From a virus, in IMG/VR virus record IMGVR_UViG_3300025282_000036, positions 1 through 62,331 of that record: DNA of 62,331 bases. One strand, given 5' to 3'. Positions 19,296 to 28,319 of this stretch are shown here, one piece after another. The notes under the pieces were generated by a model. The model saw only the letters and a list, made by a program, of their open reading frames with translations. It did not search any database and was not told the origin of the DNA. Within the stretch, counting starts at the first letter, position 1. Every line of letters begins with the position of its first letter. The position numbers and the translations under genes are program-made.

Positions 19296-20237
19296 ATGGC
19301 TTTTTTAGATAATTCTGGTGATATAATTCTCGATGCAGTGCTAACAGACACGGGAAGAATGAGATTGGCCAGGGGTGATGGTAGTTTTCGCATTGCTAAA
19401 TTTTGTTTAGGCGATGATGAAATTAATTATGGATCGTATGATAAGAATCACGCTAGCGGTTCTGCATATTACGATTTGGACATTCTGCAAACTCCTGTTT
19501 TGGAAGCTTTTACAAACAACACTAGTTTAATGAATTCGAAGCTGATTTCAATTCCGAGAACTTCTCTCATGTATCTACCGGAAATTGTATTAAATACATT
19601 AAGAGCTTCTTCTAAAATGCACACAACCGCGCCCAGCCAAAACACTTTTCTTGTTGCGGTTGATGTTGATACGGAAAAGGCACTGTCGAGAGCTGTTGTC
19701 GACGGCGTTATAAATGGTTTTTCCGTTTCAAAAGATACCGATCACTGGGTAAGACTTGATCAAGGACTAAATACAACAGAAATTTCAGCCAACGAACGGC
19801 TTGATGGAGATTTAATTGAAACTCAATATATTATTGAAATAGATAATCGGTTCGGTTCTATATGGGACAGAAACGGTAAAACCTCTGCAAAAGTTTCTTT
19901 TATCGATGACGATAATATAGCCAGCTATTATTTATCTTATAATACTGATAAACCGACTTTTATTCGAGATCTTTCGCCGCCGAACCAAGATGGTACAGAA
20001 TTGCCACAAGTAATCGCTGGACCCCGGGGCACTAGATTGCGATTTACAATTAAGGCTTCAATCGAATTAAGCACTAATAATTATTTGTTTGATAAACTGG
20101 GTGCAAGTGGTTTAACTATTACTGGCACCAGTGCAGCCGCAGGAACTTATCGATATTTGGATTCTGTTGTAAGAGTAACTGGTGCTACTACTGGATACAG
20201 AGTTGACGTTCCATTAAGGTTTGTGAAGCAAGTATAA
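19296..20237 (+). CDS. Tail/baseplate structural protein (313 aa), relative of 12428 by N-terminus
   Basis: Begins MAFLDNSGDIILDAVLTDTG and continues with FRIAKFCLGDDEINY, matching the N-terminal module of the protein at 12428. The remaining residues are beta-rich with a late segment (TGTSAAAGTYRYLDSVVRVT) resembling a small immunoglobulin-like C-terminal domain. A good ribosome binding site (GAGGGG) precedes the ATG. It starts a short run of three tail genes after a gap with a putative promoter box. No enzyme features. Confidence 0.55.
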   Translation: MAFLDNSGDIILDAVLTDTGRMRLARGDGSFRIAKFCLGDDEINYGSYDKNHASGSAYYDLDILQTPVLEAFTNNTSLMNSKLISIPRTSLMYLPEIVLNTLRASSKMHTTAPSQNTFLVAVDVDTEKALSRAVVDGVINGFSVSKDTDHWVRLDQGLNTTEISANERLDGDLIETQYIIEIDNRFGSIWDRNGKTSAKVSFIDDDNIASYYLSYNTDKPTFIRDLSPPNQDGTELPQVIAGPRGTRLRFTIKASIELSTNNYLFDKLGASGLTITGTSAAAGTYRYLDSVVRVTGATTGYRVDVPLRFVKQV

Positions 20238-20252
20238 TAAAAGGATAAGAAC

Positions 20253-21383
20253 ATGGCAACAGTATATAAAACACTTACAAATAATGATACGACTTCAACT
20301 AGAACGCTTTTAAACGAAGCTATTCCAATTACTGGAACAATTGTTTCTGGGACATATGGCGCAGCCGGCGCATTAGGTAGTGAACCAAATATTAAAACTT
20401 ATTCACATGGTATGTTTGAATCGGTTTATGATTATCCGTATTTAAGCTCATCGGCAAATCATATTTTTGATATTACTACCGGCTATGCTTCTGATTCCGC
20501 TTTATCTGCATCCTCTAATTCACAGAATACTAAAAAGATCAACATTTACAATCAAATGGCTCAAGTGCTGGCCGGATATGATCAGACTGGTTCCATTAGA
20601 CAGTTTGATAAGGATGGCAATTTAACTGGTGGAACTAAATCACTCGAATGTTTTTTCCTTAATTTTTCAAGACTTCTTGTTAAAGATGAAATCAAGAAAG
20701 GATCTTTTTCTTTGGAACTGGGAGTAAACAGTGCATACGAACAAGCCGGCGCCGTCTTTACTAAAAGAATCAAGTTAACTGATACTAGTGGATCTAATGG
20801 ATATTTTGTTAATTCGCCGGCCGGCGAATATGGTGTTTTATTTGCCTCTTCTTCCACAGGAACAGCTCTAATTGATGGAGAGACCCTTGGAAACCCAGAA
20901 ACAAACCCCGCTTGTGGCTTAATATATTATCAGGCCGGCGTTGCTGTTATCTCGGGATCTGTTTTTAATGATGCGGCCGAGGGCGGCATTTTGCACAATT
21001 CCAACGCCGGCACCAGTGTCATGACTTCGACCTCTGCGGCTACCGGTTTTCAATTTGTTACCGGATCTACTATCGCCGTTGTTGCAGATCAAATTAGAAA
21101 TCGTATCTATAATGTCTCATTCAATAATACTGTTGAACTCAACTCAACTGTTTATTTTTGTAGAGCCAATCATAATGAATTTAACTATAGTTCGAACCCG
21201 ACTTATATTTCTGGTAGTAGGATTCAAGTGAAGAATAATCCGACTGATACTCCTGTATCATATATCACTACAGTTGGGTTATACTCCGCAGACAATGAGC
21301 TTCTGGCCGTCGCAAAACTTTCAGAGCCACTCAAAAAAGATCCAACAAACGAAATTACTCTTAGAGTTCGTCTCGACTATTAA
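20253..21383 (+). CDS. Structural protein, paralogue of 21420 by its C-terminal domain
   Basis: 376 aa. The C-terminal about 90 residues share the order E(F/L)NYS(S/A)NPTY, then a strand reaching TTVGLYSADNELLAVAKLS and a final RVRLDY with the next protein, which has KIGIFDEKKNLIAIAKVA and ends KLKLDF. This shared ending is probably a common attachment domain of two neighbouring tail or baseplate subunits. The N-terminus is Thr-rich and different. Ribosome binding site AAAAGGA precedes the start. Strong use of GCCGGC, including an overlapping double site near 20818. Confidence 0.55.
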   Translation: MATVYKTLTNNDTTSTRTLLNEAIPITGTIVSGTYGAAGALGSEPNIKTYSHGMFESVYDYPYLSSSANHIFDITTGYASDSALSASSNSQNTKKINIYNQMAQVLAGYDQTGSIRQFDKDGNLTGGTKSLECFFLNFSRLLVKDEIKKGSFSLELGVNSAYEQAGAVFTKRIKLTDTSGSNGYFVNSPAGEYGVLFASSSTGTALIDGETLGNPETNPACGLIYYQAGVAVISGSVFNDAAEGGILHNSNAGTSVMTSTSAATGFQFVTGSTIAVVADQIRNRIYNVSFNNTVELNSTVYFCRANHNEFNYSSNPTYISGSRIQVKNNPTDTPVSYITTVGLYSADNELLAVAKLSEPLKKDPTNEITLRVRLDY

Positions 21384-21419
21384 TCTACTGGTTGACTAAT
21401 TATAGAAAGAGGATTAATC

Positions 21420-22580
21420 ATGCCTTTCTATAAATTTGGCTCAAACGACATATTCAACAATGTTGTAAAAACACATCCACAGTGTAAATTTCTCATTTAT
21501 AGCGGGAGCCACGGCGCCGGCAGTGTTTTTTATAACAATAAGCCTTATATACCTGGTATTTTTGCATCAAATGTGCCCCATGTTCCAATTGGTCATATAA
21601 GTTTGTATGAAATAAACGTTGATCGACCTTCTGGAGAATTAATTTATCCATTTGTGACGAAAGGCGGTACACTGGCTTCATTTAAAACGATTTCTGTCGG
21701 GGATTTTAACAATTCCGGAAAGTTTTCATATGGGGATGCAATGACTGGCAGTTATCCTTTGTCTGCTTCAATATCAAAGGATTTATATGCTGCCGGCGCA
21801 ACCAGGAGCAGGGTTGATGCTCTTAGAAACGCTTTAAATTATTACACGCCTTCAAGCAGGCACTATGCATATTCTTCTAGTTTTGGAGACAAATCTACTC
21901 AAGCAGTGGGATTGATTAGTATTCCGTCAATATTTTATGGTTCCTCGATTAAGAAGGGTTCGGTGAATTTGAGATATTATCTCACTGGTACGTTAATTGG
22001 TGAATTACAAGATAAAGAAAGAAATGGAGAATTGGTTGAAGTTTCAGGATCTAATACGGGCAATATTGCCGGCGTTGTTTTATACAATGAAGGTTTTATT
22101 CTATTAACTGGAAGTTGGGATTTAGATTCCAGTTACCAAGAACAGTATGACGGTTCTGGTAACGATAATCCGAAATGGATTTATTATGGTCAATCAATAA
22201 GTAGTTCGGTTGATGTTCCATATTCTAGTTTTGAAATGGAGTTTAAAGGAACAAATTATGTTCCCGTTCTCACTATGTTGGCTCATGCTCCAACCGCTGA
22301 ACTCAATTACTCTGCTAATCCGACATATGTTGAACATGGACAAAACATTACTCCGTTGACTAGTTCAGTACACTATATCGAGAACAGAGAATTAAATATC
22401 AAAAATACTGTTTCATCTTCATATCCAGATCCTACTGGATCTTTTAAAAAACAGACATTCATCAGCAAGATAGGTATTTTTGATGAAAAGAAAAACCTCA
22501 TTGCTATTGCCAAAGTTGCAAAACCAGTCAAAAAAACAGAAAATAGAGATTTTACATTTAAATTAAAGTTAGATTTCTAG
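21420..22580 (+). CDS. Structural protein, paralogue of 20253
   Basis: 386 aa beta-rich protein ending in the same domain as the gene before it (NYSANPTYV, then KIGIFDEKKNLIAIAKVAKP and KLKLDF). The middle segment KKGSVNLRYYLTGTL parallels KKGSFSLELGVN in 20253, so the similarity reaches back through the second half. Probably two subunits of one tail or baseplate assembly after gene duplication. Last gene of the left structural block; replication genes follow after 12 bases. Confidence 0.55.
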   Translation: MPFYKFGSNDIFNNVVKTHPQCKFLIYSGSHGAGSVFYNNKPYIPGIFASNVPHVPIGHISLYEINVDRPSGELIYPFVTKGGTLASFKTISVGDFNNSGKFSYGDAMTGSYPLSASISKDLYAAGATRSRVDALRNALNYYTPSSRHYAYSSSFGDKSTQAVGLISIPSIFYGSSIKKGSVNLRYYLTGTLIGELQDKERNGELVEVSGSNTGNIAGVVLYNEGFILLTGSWDLDSSYQEQYDGSGNDNPKWIYYGQSISSSVDVPYSSFEMEFKGTNYVPVLTMLAHAPTAELNYSANPTYVEHGQNITPLTSSVHYIENRELNIKNTVSSSYPDPTGSFKKQTFISKIGIFDEKKNLIAIAKVAKPVKKTENRDFTFKLKLDF

Positions 22581-22586
22581 TATAAT
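22581..22586 (+). promoter_or_regulatory. TATAAT box directly before the RuvC-like gene
   Basis: A perfect TATAAT ends six bases before the ATG at 22593, and no Shine-Dalgarno sequence lies between. A TTTAAA 18 bases upstream is a weak -35 candidate. If real, transcription would begin at or next to the start codon and give a leaderless message. Weak evidence. Confidence 0.25.
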
Positions 22587-22592
22587 AGTGAT

Positions 22593-23120
22593 ATGATTAT
22601 ACTCGGATTAGACCTCTCAACAAGTATCACAGGGGCAACCCTGTTAAATGAAAAAGGTGACACCATTCTTTGTGAAGCTTGGGACACAAGAAATAAAAAA
22701 TATTTCCCAACAATTTTTCACAAGGCACGTTTTATTCGCAACAAGATTCTAGATCTTGGTTGGCCGGTAAAGAGGGTTTTCGTTGAACAGTCACTACAAT
22801 CCTTCCGTTCTGGCTTCTCGTCAGCACAAACACTTTCAACACTGGCCAGGTTCAACGGCATAATATCGTGGATTTGCTTTCACGATCTCAACAGAGAGCC
22901 TGAATATATCGCTGCTACAACAGCGAGAAAGTTCTGTGGGATAAAAGTTCCCCGAGGACAAAAGGCAAAAGAAGTAGCCTTACAATATTTCCTTGACAAC
23001 GGCAATGAAATAAAGTATACTAGACATGGAAATCCAAAGCCAGGCTCATATGATAGGGCCGACAGTTGGATTGTTGCACATGCAGGCTATAAACTGTGGA
23101 AAAAAAGCTTACAATTTTAA
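22593..23120 (+). CDS. RuvC-like Holliday junction resolvase
   Basis: 175 aa, the usual RuvC size. RNase H-fold acidic residues are in place: D7 in LGLDLS, E65 in VFVEQS, and D154/D157 in YDRADSWIVA near the C-terminus. This enzyme cuts four-way junctions during recombination-dependent replication and clears branches before packaging; T4 uses the unrelated gp49 for that job. It opens the DNA-metabolism block and its end overlaps the primase start by 25 bases, so the two are probably co-translated. Confidence 0.8.
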   Translation: MIILGLDLSTSITGATLLNEKGDTILCEAWDTRNKKYFPTIFHKARFIRNKILDLGWPVKRVFVEQSLQSFRSGFSSAQTLSTLARFNGIISWICFHDLNREPEYIAATTARKFCGIKVPRGQKAKEVALQYFLDNGNEIKYTRHGNPKPGSYDRADSWIVAHAGYKLWKKSLQF

Positions 23121-24022
23121 AGAACGTATTAGGTTCTTGTTATCACACGGGCAACGAATATCTTTTTCATTGCTCTTTTTGCAATCATCACAAGAGAAAG
23201 CTAAGTGTTAATATAAAGAAAGGTTATTACAAATGTTGGGTTTGTGATCGCAAAGGGTGGATTGCCCGGTTGATTAAGAAGTTTGGAACTTTGGAACAAC
23301 TTCATGCATGGAATGAGCTAACTGGACGTGTTGATATAACAGAATTTGATGATTTGTTCTCGGCTAAAGAAGAGCCAGAAGAGCAGATCATTAAGTTGCC
23401 GGCAGAATTTGTGCCTCTTGCCGGCAAAAACTTATCTTTGGTTGCCGGCATTCCAATAAGATATTTGCAAAAAAGGGATATCACAAAGTCTGATATTCTT
23501 AAATGGAAGATTGGATATTGTGCCAACGGTCAATATGCAAAACGTGTAATCGTTCCTTCGTTTGGTTTGAGCGGATATGTGAACTATTTTGTTGCGAGAG
23601 CTTATGATAATAGTTGGAGAAAATATCTCAATCCGTCGGCAAACAAAGACATTGTGTTTAATCACTTGATAATTGATTGGGAAGAACCTGTGACAATTGT
23701 TGAGGGAATATTTGATGCAATTGTTGCCGGCGATAACTCTATTCCCATTCTTGGTTCAAATTTGAGTGAGAACTCTGTATTATTTGGCGAGATTGTAAAA
23801 CATCAAACACCAGTATATATTGCACTTGATCGCGATGCAAAGAAAAAAGAAAACAGATTGATTGAGAAACTATTGCAATATGGTATCGAGGTTTTTAAAG
23901 TTGACACAGCGTCATATGAAGATGTCGGCGCCATGACAAAGTCTGACTTTTTGGATTTAAAGAAAAAAGCAACCCTTATAAATTCAGATAACTATTTATT
24001 GTATCGAACTTTGAGTTCATGA
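23096..24022 (+). CDS. DnaG-like primase (zinc ribbon plus Toprim)
   Basis: 308 aa, starting at a GTG inside the resolvase gene. An N-terminal zinc ribbon has C26-x2-C29 and C47-x2-C50. The Toprim core follows, with the catalytic Glu at E203 (VTIVEGIFDAI) and the D245-x-D247 metal pair (ALDRDAKK). The size suits a phage primase without fused helicase, comparable with T4 gp61. It synthesises RNA primers for lagging-strand replication; the partner helicase is not in this window. The frame continues into an ACTATTTA box near its stop. Confidence 0.85.
   Translation: MEKKLTILKNVLGSCYHTGNEYLFHCSFCNHHKRKLSVNIKKGYYKCWVCDRKGWIARLIKKFGTLEQLHAWNELTGRVDITEFDDLFSAKEEPEEQIIKLPAEFVPLAGKNLSLVAGIPIRYLQKRDITKSDILKWKIGYCANGQYAKRVIVPSFGLSGYVNYFVARAYDNSWRKYLNPSANKDIVFNHLIIDWEEPVTIVEGIFDAIVAGDNSIPILGSNLSENSVLFGEIVKHQTPVYIALDRDAKKKENRLIEKLLQYGIEVFKVDTASYEDVGAMTKSDFLDLKKKATLINSDNYLLYRTLSS
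23991..23998 (+). promoter_or_regulatory. ACTATTTA box upstream of the first leader B gene
   Basis: Exact ACTATTTA inside the last codons of the primase gene, 36 bases before the ATG at 24035. Same element and similar spacing as at six other genes. Candidate promoter. Confidence 0.35.
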
Positions 24023-24034
24023 AGGAGATAAAGA

Positions 24035-24361
24035 ATGAAACTAACAAAAACACAACTCAAGCAGATCATCAAGGAAGAAATTGCAACAACTCTTCAAGAA
24101 TGGGAGCCTGGTACTAGTCTGGTGCCTGGTTCTGCTAGCCCAGAGAGCGGTCTCACTCGGTTTCGAGAGGTCGACCCAGGCGCGCCAAGTGCGGCCGAGT
24201 TTGCAGAACAAGTGAAGGCAGCTGCAAAAGAACTAGGACCGGAAGAAACAAAAAAGATTTTCCAAGCGAATATCCCCAAAAGTAGTGAAGAACACGACGC
24301 AGAGATCGCTGATCTCAATTGGGCCTACGACGCGGCGCGCGCCATCGATTCTGAAGGATGA
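24035..24361 (+). CDS. Leader B protein: small putative capsid-targeted protein (108 aa)
   Basis: Begins MKLTKTQLKQIIKEEI, the basic amphipathic leader shared with 27923, 28238, 28841, 29831 and 52428. IKE at residues 12-14 fits the (L/I)-x-E cleavage rule of T4-type prohead protease. The body is Pro/Glu/Ala-rich and unrecognised. A strong ribosome binding site (AAGGAG) precedes the start. By analogy with the T4 capsid-targeting sequence I infer packaging into the head and leader removal; the payload's job is unknown. Confidence 0.6.
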   Translation: MKLTKTQLKQIIKEEIATTLQEWEPGTSLVPGSASPESGLTRFREVDPGAPSAAEFAEQVKAAAKELGPEETKKIFQANIPKSSEEHDAEIADLNWAYDAARAIDSEG

Positions 24362-24414
24362 AACACTTTATTAGGTTGGGCCCCCGACACTACCGGTAGC
24401 AAAATGTTTCAAAC

Positions 24415-24660
24415 ATGCCTCCAAACGACAGGAAACATAAAGCAGCTAGAATGGCTGCCAGAATTTTCGCAACAATACTGTTTCCTACGTCCCGATGGGA
24501 ATGGGAGAGCACTCGCCATAAAGTCGAAAAACTATTGTTAGAAACTGCAGAACGACTATTGGACGCTCACAACAATTCGCCGGCGCAAAAGCGAAAAGAA
24601 AAGAAAGAAAAACTTCGACAACTCCGCGAATATTTACAAAAAAAACAAAAAAAGTCTTGA
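24415..24660 (+). CDS. Small basic protein of unknown function (81 aa)
   Basis: Plausible gene filling the gap between the first leader B gene and the SbcCD-like gene. Mixed helical start, then a Lys/Arg-rich helix (RKEKKEKLRQLREYLQKK) at the C-terminus that could bind nucleic acid. No clear ribosome binding site precedes the ATG, and neither leader is present, so expression is uncertain. It contains one GCCGGC site like its neighbours. Confidence 0.4.
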   Translation: MPPNDRKHKAARMAARIFATILFPTSRWEWESTRHKVEKLLLETAERLLDAHNNSPAQKRKEKKEKLRQLREYLQKKQKKS

Positions 24661-24685
24661 TCTTTCGAGACATATAGAATATAAT
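24657..24685 (+). promoter_or_regulatory. Sigma70-type promoter for the SbcCD-like gene
   Basis: TTGATC at 24657-24662, a 17-base spacer, and a perfect TATAAT at 24680-24685, about 30 bases before the ATG at 24716. This is the best match to a host vegetative promoter I noticed, and it precedes a DNA-metabolism gene of the type usually expressed early. Confidence 0.5.
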
Positions 24686-24715
24686 ATATACTGTAGTATT
24701 ATTGAACAGGTATAG

Positions 24716-27700
24716 ATGAAAATAGCACATTTGGCCGACACGCATATTCGGCTCAAAAAATATCACTACGAATATGGAGTGATATTTAAACAATTATATG
24801 CTACTTTGAAAGAAGAAAAGGTGGATTGCATTGTTCATTGTGGAGATCTATTCCACAATAAAACAAATCTAAGTCCAGAAGCAGTCGAAATGGCCGCAGG
24901 GTTTCTCAAAAACTTAGCAGACATAGCACCTTTATATTTGATTCCAGGAAACCACGACGGAAACCTCAAAAATAGTTCTCGCCAAGACGCAATAACGCCA
25001 ATCGCAAGAGCTTTATCACACCCAAACCTACACTACCTCAAGAGATCGCAGGAGGCCGTTATAGGCGAAGCTAGTGGCCTCTCCGTGAAGGTCAATGTAA
25101 TCTCTATTTTTGATAAGAAAAACTGGTCGGCACCAATTGATCCAGAAGCCATCAATATTGCTTTATATCACGGGGCTTTGGCCGGATCCAAAACAGATGT
25201 TGGGTGGGTAATCAGTCACAACGATGATCCACTGGAATGTTTTGAGGGTCATGATTACATTTTTCTTGGAGATATTCACAAAACAAATCAAGCCATAGAT
25301 GATGACGGCAAAGTGAGATATCCAGGTTCGATGATTCAGCAGAACTTTGGTGAGTCAAATGATAAAGGATATTTATTATGGGATATTGAAGATAAAAATG
25401 AATATTCTTGCCGGCACATTCGTCTAACTAATCCAAAGCCCTTCATCACTATCGTACTCACACCAAAAGGCAGGATGCCCCGGGGAACACGAGTTCCTGA
25501 TGGTGCCCGCCTTCGTCTTGTTTCAAACAATAATTTATCTCTCGACAGGCTGCGCAAAGCAGTCGATGTTGCGAAATCTCGCTTTAAACCAGAATCTATT
25601 TCGTTTTTAAATAGAGCAAGAGGCATAAAAGGTAATATTGACGAAGGTTTGGCTGCTTCTTTGGAGACAGAAGATCTTCGTGATCTCGAAGTTCAGGAAG
25701 AACTGATCGAAGAGTATCTTAGGGACTATGAGATAAACGATGAGCTACTCAAAAAAGTTTTCAAATTAAATGAAAAATATAACACTTTAGCCGAGCAAGA
25801 TGAAGATGTTTCCAGAAATATCAACTGGAAATTGAAGAAGCTTTCTTGGAACAACCTTTTTAACTATGGAGAAGACAATGTTATCGATTTTGACGATTTA
25901 CGTGGAACTGTTGGAATTTTTGGTAAAAACTATTCTGGAAAAAGTTCTGTCGTTGATTCACTGCTTTTTACACTTTTCAACTCAACTTCTAAGAATGAGC
26001 GGAAAAATGTTAATGTCATTAATCAAAACAAAAATGCAGCAAGTGGTCTCGTAGAGATTGAGATTGCCGGCAATACTTACATAATTCAGCGAGATCTGGA
26101 AAAGTATACCAAGAAACTTAAAGGCGCTGTGACAACAGAGGCGAGAACAAATGTAGATTTCCTCAAATATAACAAGAATTCAGGAGAAACTACATCTCTC
26201 AATGGTCTCACAAGAAACGATACGGATAAGAATATTCGTCGTGTTTTTGGATCATTAGAAGATTTCTTGTTGACTTCTATGTCTTCGCAGTTAGAATCTT
26301 TGCAGTTCATCAATGAAGGTTCAACGAGACGAAAGGAAATCTTGGCGAAGTTTCTTGATCTTCATATTTTTGATAAGAAATTCAAGCTCGCCAAGGAAGA
26401 CGCAACAGATCTGCGAGGAGCACTCAAGCGACTTGAAGGCAAAGAGTTTGACGAAGAAATAGAAGAGGCAAGACAAAACCTTGCCGGCAACGAACTAATA
26501 ACCAAAAACAAAGAACAAGAATGTGAACAGATCAAAGATGATATTATCGCCCTTCAATCAAGTGTTCAAGAAGTCGAGGAAACAATAGGCACAATTCCAG
26601 CAGAAATCATTGATATTGCCGGCACGAACAAATCTTTAAAGAAAGTTGAGCGAGAATACAGGGAACTCTTTTCCACTCAAGAACAAGAAGCCAAAGATTT
26701 ATCCAACAAAGAGGAAGTGCTGGTTGAAGTTGGGAAATTTCTTGATGGATATGATATTGGTTTGTATAATGAGAAAGAAGAAGAATTCCAAGTGTTGATG
26801 GAAGAATTGGATGAAGTAACAAACAAGCTGGAGATTGTTGAGCGAGAACAGAAAGACATTCAAAGCAAGTCTCGTCTTCTCAAAGAGGTTCCGTGTGGTT
26901 CAGAATATAGTCACTGCAAGTTCATCAAAGATGCTTATAAGGCTGTGAACAAAAAGGATGACATTCACGAACAAGTGGAGACTTTTTTGTCCAAGAAGAC
27001 CAAGACAGAATCTTTGATCGAAGAAATAGATCCCATACAGATTCAGGATTACATAAACAAATACAATCAACTGGGAACAGAAAGAGATGAAATAAAGAAT
27101 CAGATTATCACAACAGAGCTTTCATTAGAAAAGAGAAAGCAGGAGATCTCAAAGCTGGAAGAGAGTATTGGTTCTTATGAAGAAAAGATTGAGGAATATG
27201 AAAACAACAAAGAAGCAATTGAGAATCTCGAAGAACTAATCGCAGAGAAAGAGCAGGGAAACAATCTAGTTCAAGAATCAGAGGAACAATTGGAAATCTG
27301 CGAGAAAGAAATTCTGGAACTCTACAAACTTCATGGATCTCTGGATCAAAAGCTCACTTCCACAAGAGAACAGAAGCAGGAACTCCACGACATTCGTGAA
27401 GAATACGCAGCATATGATTTGTTTCTGCGGTGTACACACAGCAACGGGATTGCCTACGACATTATCAAGAAGAGACTTCCAGTAATCAACAACGAGATTG
27501 CAAAGATCCTTGCGAACATTGTCGAGTTTGAGGTATATTTCGAGAATGATGGAAATAAGCTCAATATCTTCATCAAACATCCAAGATTTGATCCGCGACC
27601 AATCGCGATGGGCAGCGGAAGCGAAAAGTCAATCGCTGCGATTGCTATCAGATTGGCGCTGCTGACTGTTTCGTCACTGCCAAAATCAGACATTTTCATC

Positions 27701-27883
27701 CTTGATGAACCAGGCACAGAACTTGACGAAGAGAATATGGAAAACTTCATTCAGATCCTCGATCTCATCAAATCTTACTTCAAAACAGTTATCCTTATTT
27801 CTCACTTGGATTCTCTCAAAGATTGCGTCGATCAACAAATAACGATTGAGAAAAGAAAAGGGTTTGCATTTGTAAATCAGTAG
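24716..27883 (+). CDS. Fused Mre11/SbcD nuclease - Rad50/SbcC ATPase (gp47-gp46 fusion)
   Basis: 1055 aa joining two proteins that are separate in T4 and in bacteria. Residues 1 to about 240 are a calcineurin-type phosphoesterase with the Mre11 motifs D8-x-H10, CGDLFH (42-47), GNHD (78-81), YHGAL and GDIHKTN. From about 380 an SMC-like ATPase begins: Walker A GKNYSGKSS near 402, long charged coiled coils, a hook-like CGSEYSHC near 725-732, a second coil, the signature GSGSEKS near 965, and Walker B IFILDEPG near 992. The complex processes DNA ends for recombination-dependent replication and host DNA breakdown. The frame is continuous, so this is a true fusion rather than two genes. Confidence 0.85.
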   Translation: MKIAHLADTHIRLKKYHYEYGVIFKQLYATLKEEKVDCIVHCGDLFHNKTNLSPEAVEMAAGFLKNLADIAPLYLIPGNHDGNLKNSSRQDAITPIARALSHPNLHYLKRSQEAVIGEASGLSVKVNVISIFDKKNWSAPIDPEAINIALYHGALAGSKTDVGWVISHNDDPLECFEGHDYIFLGDIHKTNQAIDDDGKVRYPGSMIQQNFGESNDKGYLLWDIEDKNEYSCRHIRLTNPKPFITIVLTPKGRMPRGTRVPDGARLRLVSNNNLSLDRLRKAVDVAKSRFKPESISFLNRARGIKGNIDEGLAASLETEDLRDLEVQEELIEEYLRDYEINDELLKKVFKLNEKYNTLAEQDEDVSRNINWKLKKLSWNNLFNYGEDNVIDFDDLRGTVGIFGKNYSGKSSVVDSLLFTLFNSTSKNERKNVNVINQNKNAASGLVEIEIAGNTYIIQRDLEKYTKKLKGAVTTEARTNVDFLKYNKNSGETTSLNGLTRNDTDKNIRRVFGSLEDFLLTSMSSQLESLQFINEGSTRRKEILAKFLDLHIFDKKFKLAKEDATDLRGALKRLEGKEFDEEIEEARQNLAGNELITKNKEQECEQIKDDIIALQSSVQEVEETIGTIPAEIIDIAGTNKSLKKVEREYRELFSTQEQEAKDLSNKEEVLVEVGKFLDGYDIGLYNEKEEEFQVLMEELDEVTNKLEIVEREQKDIQSKSRLLKEVPCGSEYSHCKFIKDAYKAVNKKDDIHEQVETFLSKKTKTESLIEEIDPIQIQDYINKYNQLGTERDEIKNQIITTELSLEKRKQEISKLEESIGSYEEKIEEYENNKEAIENLEELIAEKEQGNNLVQESEEQLEICEKEILELYKLHGSLDQKLTSTREQKQELHDIREEYAAYDLFLRCTHSNGIAYDIIKKRLPVINNEIAKILANIVEFEVYFENDGNKLNIFIKHPRFDPRPIAMGSGSEKSIAAIAIRLALLTVSSLPKSDIFILDEPGTELDEENMENFIQILDLIKSYFKTVILISHLDSLKDCVDQQITIEKRKGFAFVNQ

Positions 27884-27891
27884 ACTATTTA
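27884..27891 (+). promoter_or_regulatory. ACTATTTA box upstream of the main leader B cluster
   Basis: Exact ACTATTTA overlapping the stop of the SbcCD-like gene, 31 bases before the ATG at 27923, the first gene of a leader B / lysis cluster. Candidate promoter element. Confidence 0.35.
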
Positions 27892-27917
27892 CAGATGCAT
27901 CTTTTATAAGGAGGAAA

Positions 27918-28004
27918 CTAAAATGAAGATCACAAAGACACAACTAAAACAGATTATTAAGGAAGAGCTTGGAAAAGTAATCCGCGAAGACGAGGAAGAG
28001 CTTG
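27918..28004 (+). repeat. 87-bp perfect direct repeat, copy 1
   Basis: Identical to 28233-28319, covering the six bases before the ATG, the whole leader B region and its acidic extension (about 27 codons). Identity at silent positions indicates a recent duplication or conversion of the leader only, since the gene bodies differ completely. Confidence 0.9.
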
Positions 28005-28225
28005 GAGGCGGATTTGAAAAATCGGTCGTCGATCTTCTCAACTTTCTTGAATTATCCTATGATCCAGCCCGAGTGGTTCAGGCGGCAGCATCTTTCAACA
28101 TTGACAACCACGACGCTCTGGTAAAGCATATGCACAGAGAAACAGCAAATCTTCGTAACCGTGGTATATATGGCGCCAAAGAACAAATGAAGATAGTTAT
28201 TGATAATATGATGAGACCCCATTAA
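27923..28225 (+). CDS. Leader B protein (100 aa)
   Basis: Starts MKITKTQLKQIIKEELGKVI followed by an acidic run (REDEEEL); this first part is the same as in the next gene. The body after residue 30 is a short, probably helical domain (VVDLLNFLELSYDPARVVQ, then a basic Met-rich end) without a known family. Cleavage after IKE would release an about 86-residue product. Strong ribosome binding site AAGGAGG. Predicted capsid-internal protein by its leader; function unknown. Confidence 0.6.
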   Translation: MKITKTQLKQIIKEELGKVIREDEEELGGGFEKSVVDLLNFLELSYDPARVVQAAASFNIDNHDALVKHMHRETANLRNRGIYGAKEQMKIVIDNMMRPH

Positions 28226-28232
28226 GGAGAAG

Positions 28233-28319
28233 CTAAAATGAAGATCACAAAGACACAACTAAAACAGATTATTAAGGAAGAGCTTGGAAAAGTAATCCGC
28301 GAAGACGAGGAAGAGCTTG
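28233..28319 (+). repeat. 87-bp perfect direct repeat, copy 2
   Basis: Second copy of 27918-28004, offset 315 bases. It could recombine with copy 1 to delete or swap the first payload body. Confidence 0.9.

Noticed and set aside
24393-24402. Short palindrome CTACCGGTAG as a terminator
   Set aside because: Five-base arms without loop and no T run; not a convincing terminator.
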